A DNA stretch of 64,000 nucleotides from positions 806,001-870,000 of the forward strand of contig NZ_CP054212.1 of NCBI RefSeq assembly GCF_013285385.1, read 5' to 3'. This stretch comes from Paramixta manurensis. GTDB lineage: Bacteria; Pseudomonadota; Gammaproteobacteria; Enterobacterales; Enterobacteriaceae. Below the pieces are notes generated by a model. The model ran no database searches and had not been told where the DNA came from. It was given only the letters and a program-made list of their open reading frames with translations. The number at the start of each line of letters is the position of its first letter. Within the stretch, counting starts at the first letter, position 1. A program made the position numbers and the translations under genes. This document shows positions 63,686 through 64,000 of the stretch, in pieces.

Positions 63686-64000
63686 ATGGATATTGTGAAA
63701 AATATATTTTATTTTTTTCTTGCTGTTGTCGCTATAGTTGGTTTTTTTAAGGTCGTTATTACTATGGGGATTATTCCCATTAGGGAAGGAATAGTAGAAG
63801 CTAATATTCTAAAAAAAGGTATTGCGGTAAATGCAGATATTATATCAGTCAATCAAACTGAATATTGGGGGGGGAATAAACCAATATGTGCAGTGACTGT
63901 GCGTTACAAAACGAAAGAAGGGATTGAATATACCTCAACGGTCAAGAAAGCACTTGATGTGAACGAAGTAAAACATTTTGTTGCTGGGAACGGTACGACG
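63686..64000 (+). CDS. Small membrane-anchored protein, paralogue 3 (cut by window edge)
   Basis: An open frame from ATG 63686 (AGAGG eight bases upstream) runs off the end of the window after 105 codons. It has a hydrophobic N-terminus (IFYFFLAVVAIVGFFKVVIT), then ADIISVNQ, which matches the AEVLSVKQ and ATILSMKQ motifs of the two preceding proteins, and ICAVTVRYKTKEGIEY, like KLKYKTQTGDDF in paralogue 1. So it is the third member of a tandem family. The true end and any downstream genes are outside the window. Confidence 0.58.
   Translation, partial: MDIVKNIFYFFLAVVAIVGFFKVVITMGIIPIREGIVEANILKKGIAVNADIISVNQTEYWGGNKPICAVTVRYKTKEGIEYTSTVKKALDVNEVKHFVAGNGTT

Noticed and set aside
1..64000. 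CRISPR arrays, tRNA or rRNA genes, insertion sequences
   Set aside because: No regularly spaced repeats, cloverleaf-like sequences, rRNA segments, transposase motifs or terminal inverted repeats were seen by eye.

Overview
The window comes from an Enterobacterales (gamma-proteobacterial) chromosome, moderately GC-rich by eye. The core genes and their order match the E. coli slt-trpR-yjjX-gpmB-rob-creA-arcA-lasT-thrLABC-yaaA-talB-mog-dnaKJ-nhaA-rpsT-ribF-ileS-lspA-fkpB-ispH-dapB-carAB-folA-apaHG-rsmA-pdxA-surA-lptD-djlA-rluA-rapA-polB backbone across the replication 0-minute region. Conserved quirks support this: UUG starts for rpsT and carA, a Thr/Ile-rich thr leader with attenuator, a sigma32 promoter before dnaK, and a trp operator before trpR. 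The genus cannot be fixed. Urea carboxylase/allophanate hydrolase, a type III secretion chaperone/effector-like pair and type VI VgrG would suit a plant- or insect-associated member (Brenneria/Pantoea/Sodalis-like); that is inference.

Layout: 1-5.0 kb is a leftward allophanate hydrolase-urea carboxylase operon (the carboxylase runs off the left edge), with a consensus-matching sigma54 promoter and two NtrC-like sites upstream. 5.1-12.4 kb is the conserved slt to lasT block. 12.5-17.4 kb is the attenuated threonine operon. 17.5-20.0 kb holds a leftward accessory pair: a tandem-CesT-like chaperone followed by a 508-aa putative effector. 20.2-35.3 kb is housekeeping: yaaA, talB, mog, an MHS-family transporter, dnaKJ, nhaA without nhaR, rpsT, then the ribF-ileS-lspA-fkpB-ispH operon.

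35.6-35.9 kb carries a lone class II microcin-like precursor with a double-glycine leader, with no export or immunity gene beside it. 36-41.7 kb is dapB and carAB with a double promoter. 41.8-45.3 kb is an accessory sugar module (ROK repressor divergent from a sugar porter, with palindromic operator candidates) plus a LysE/RhtB exporter. 45.4-60 kb is folA, the leftward lptD-surA-pdxA-rsmA-apaG-apaH operon, djlA, rluA, rapA and polB. 60.3-64 kb, where E. coli has araBAD, is a type VI secretion island: vgrG with a GC-rich core and an abruptly AT-rich 3' end, followed by three tandem small membrane-anchored paralogues, the last cut by the window edge.

The most interesting parts are the chaperone/effector pair, the orphan microcin-like gene, the vgrG tail with its paralogue array, and the sigma54/NtrC control region of the urea genes. 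No tRNA, rRNA, CRISPR array or insertion sequence was recognised.
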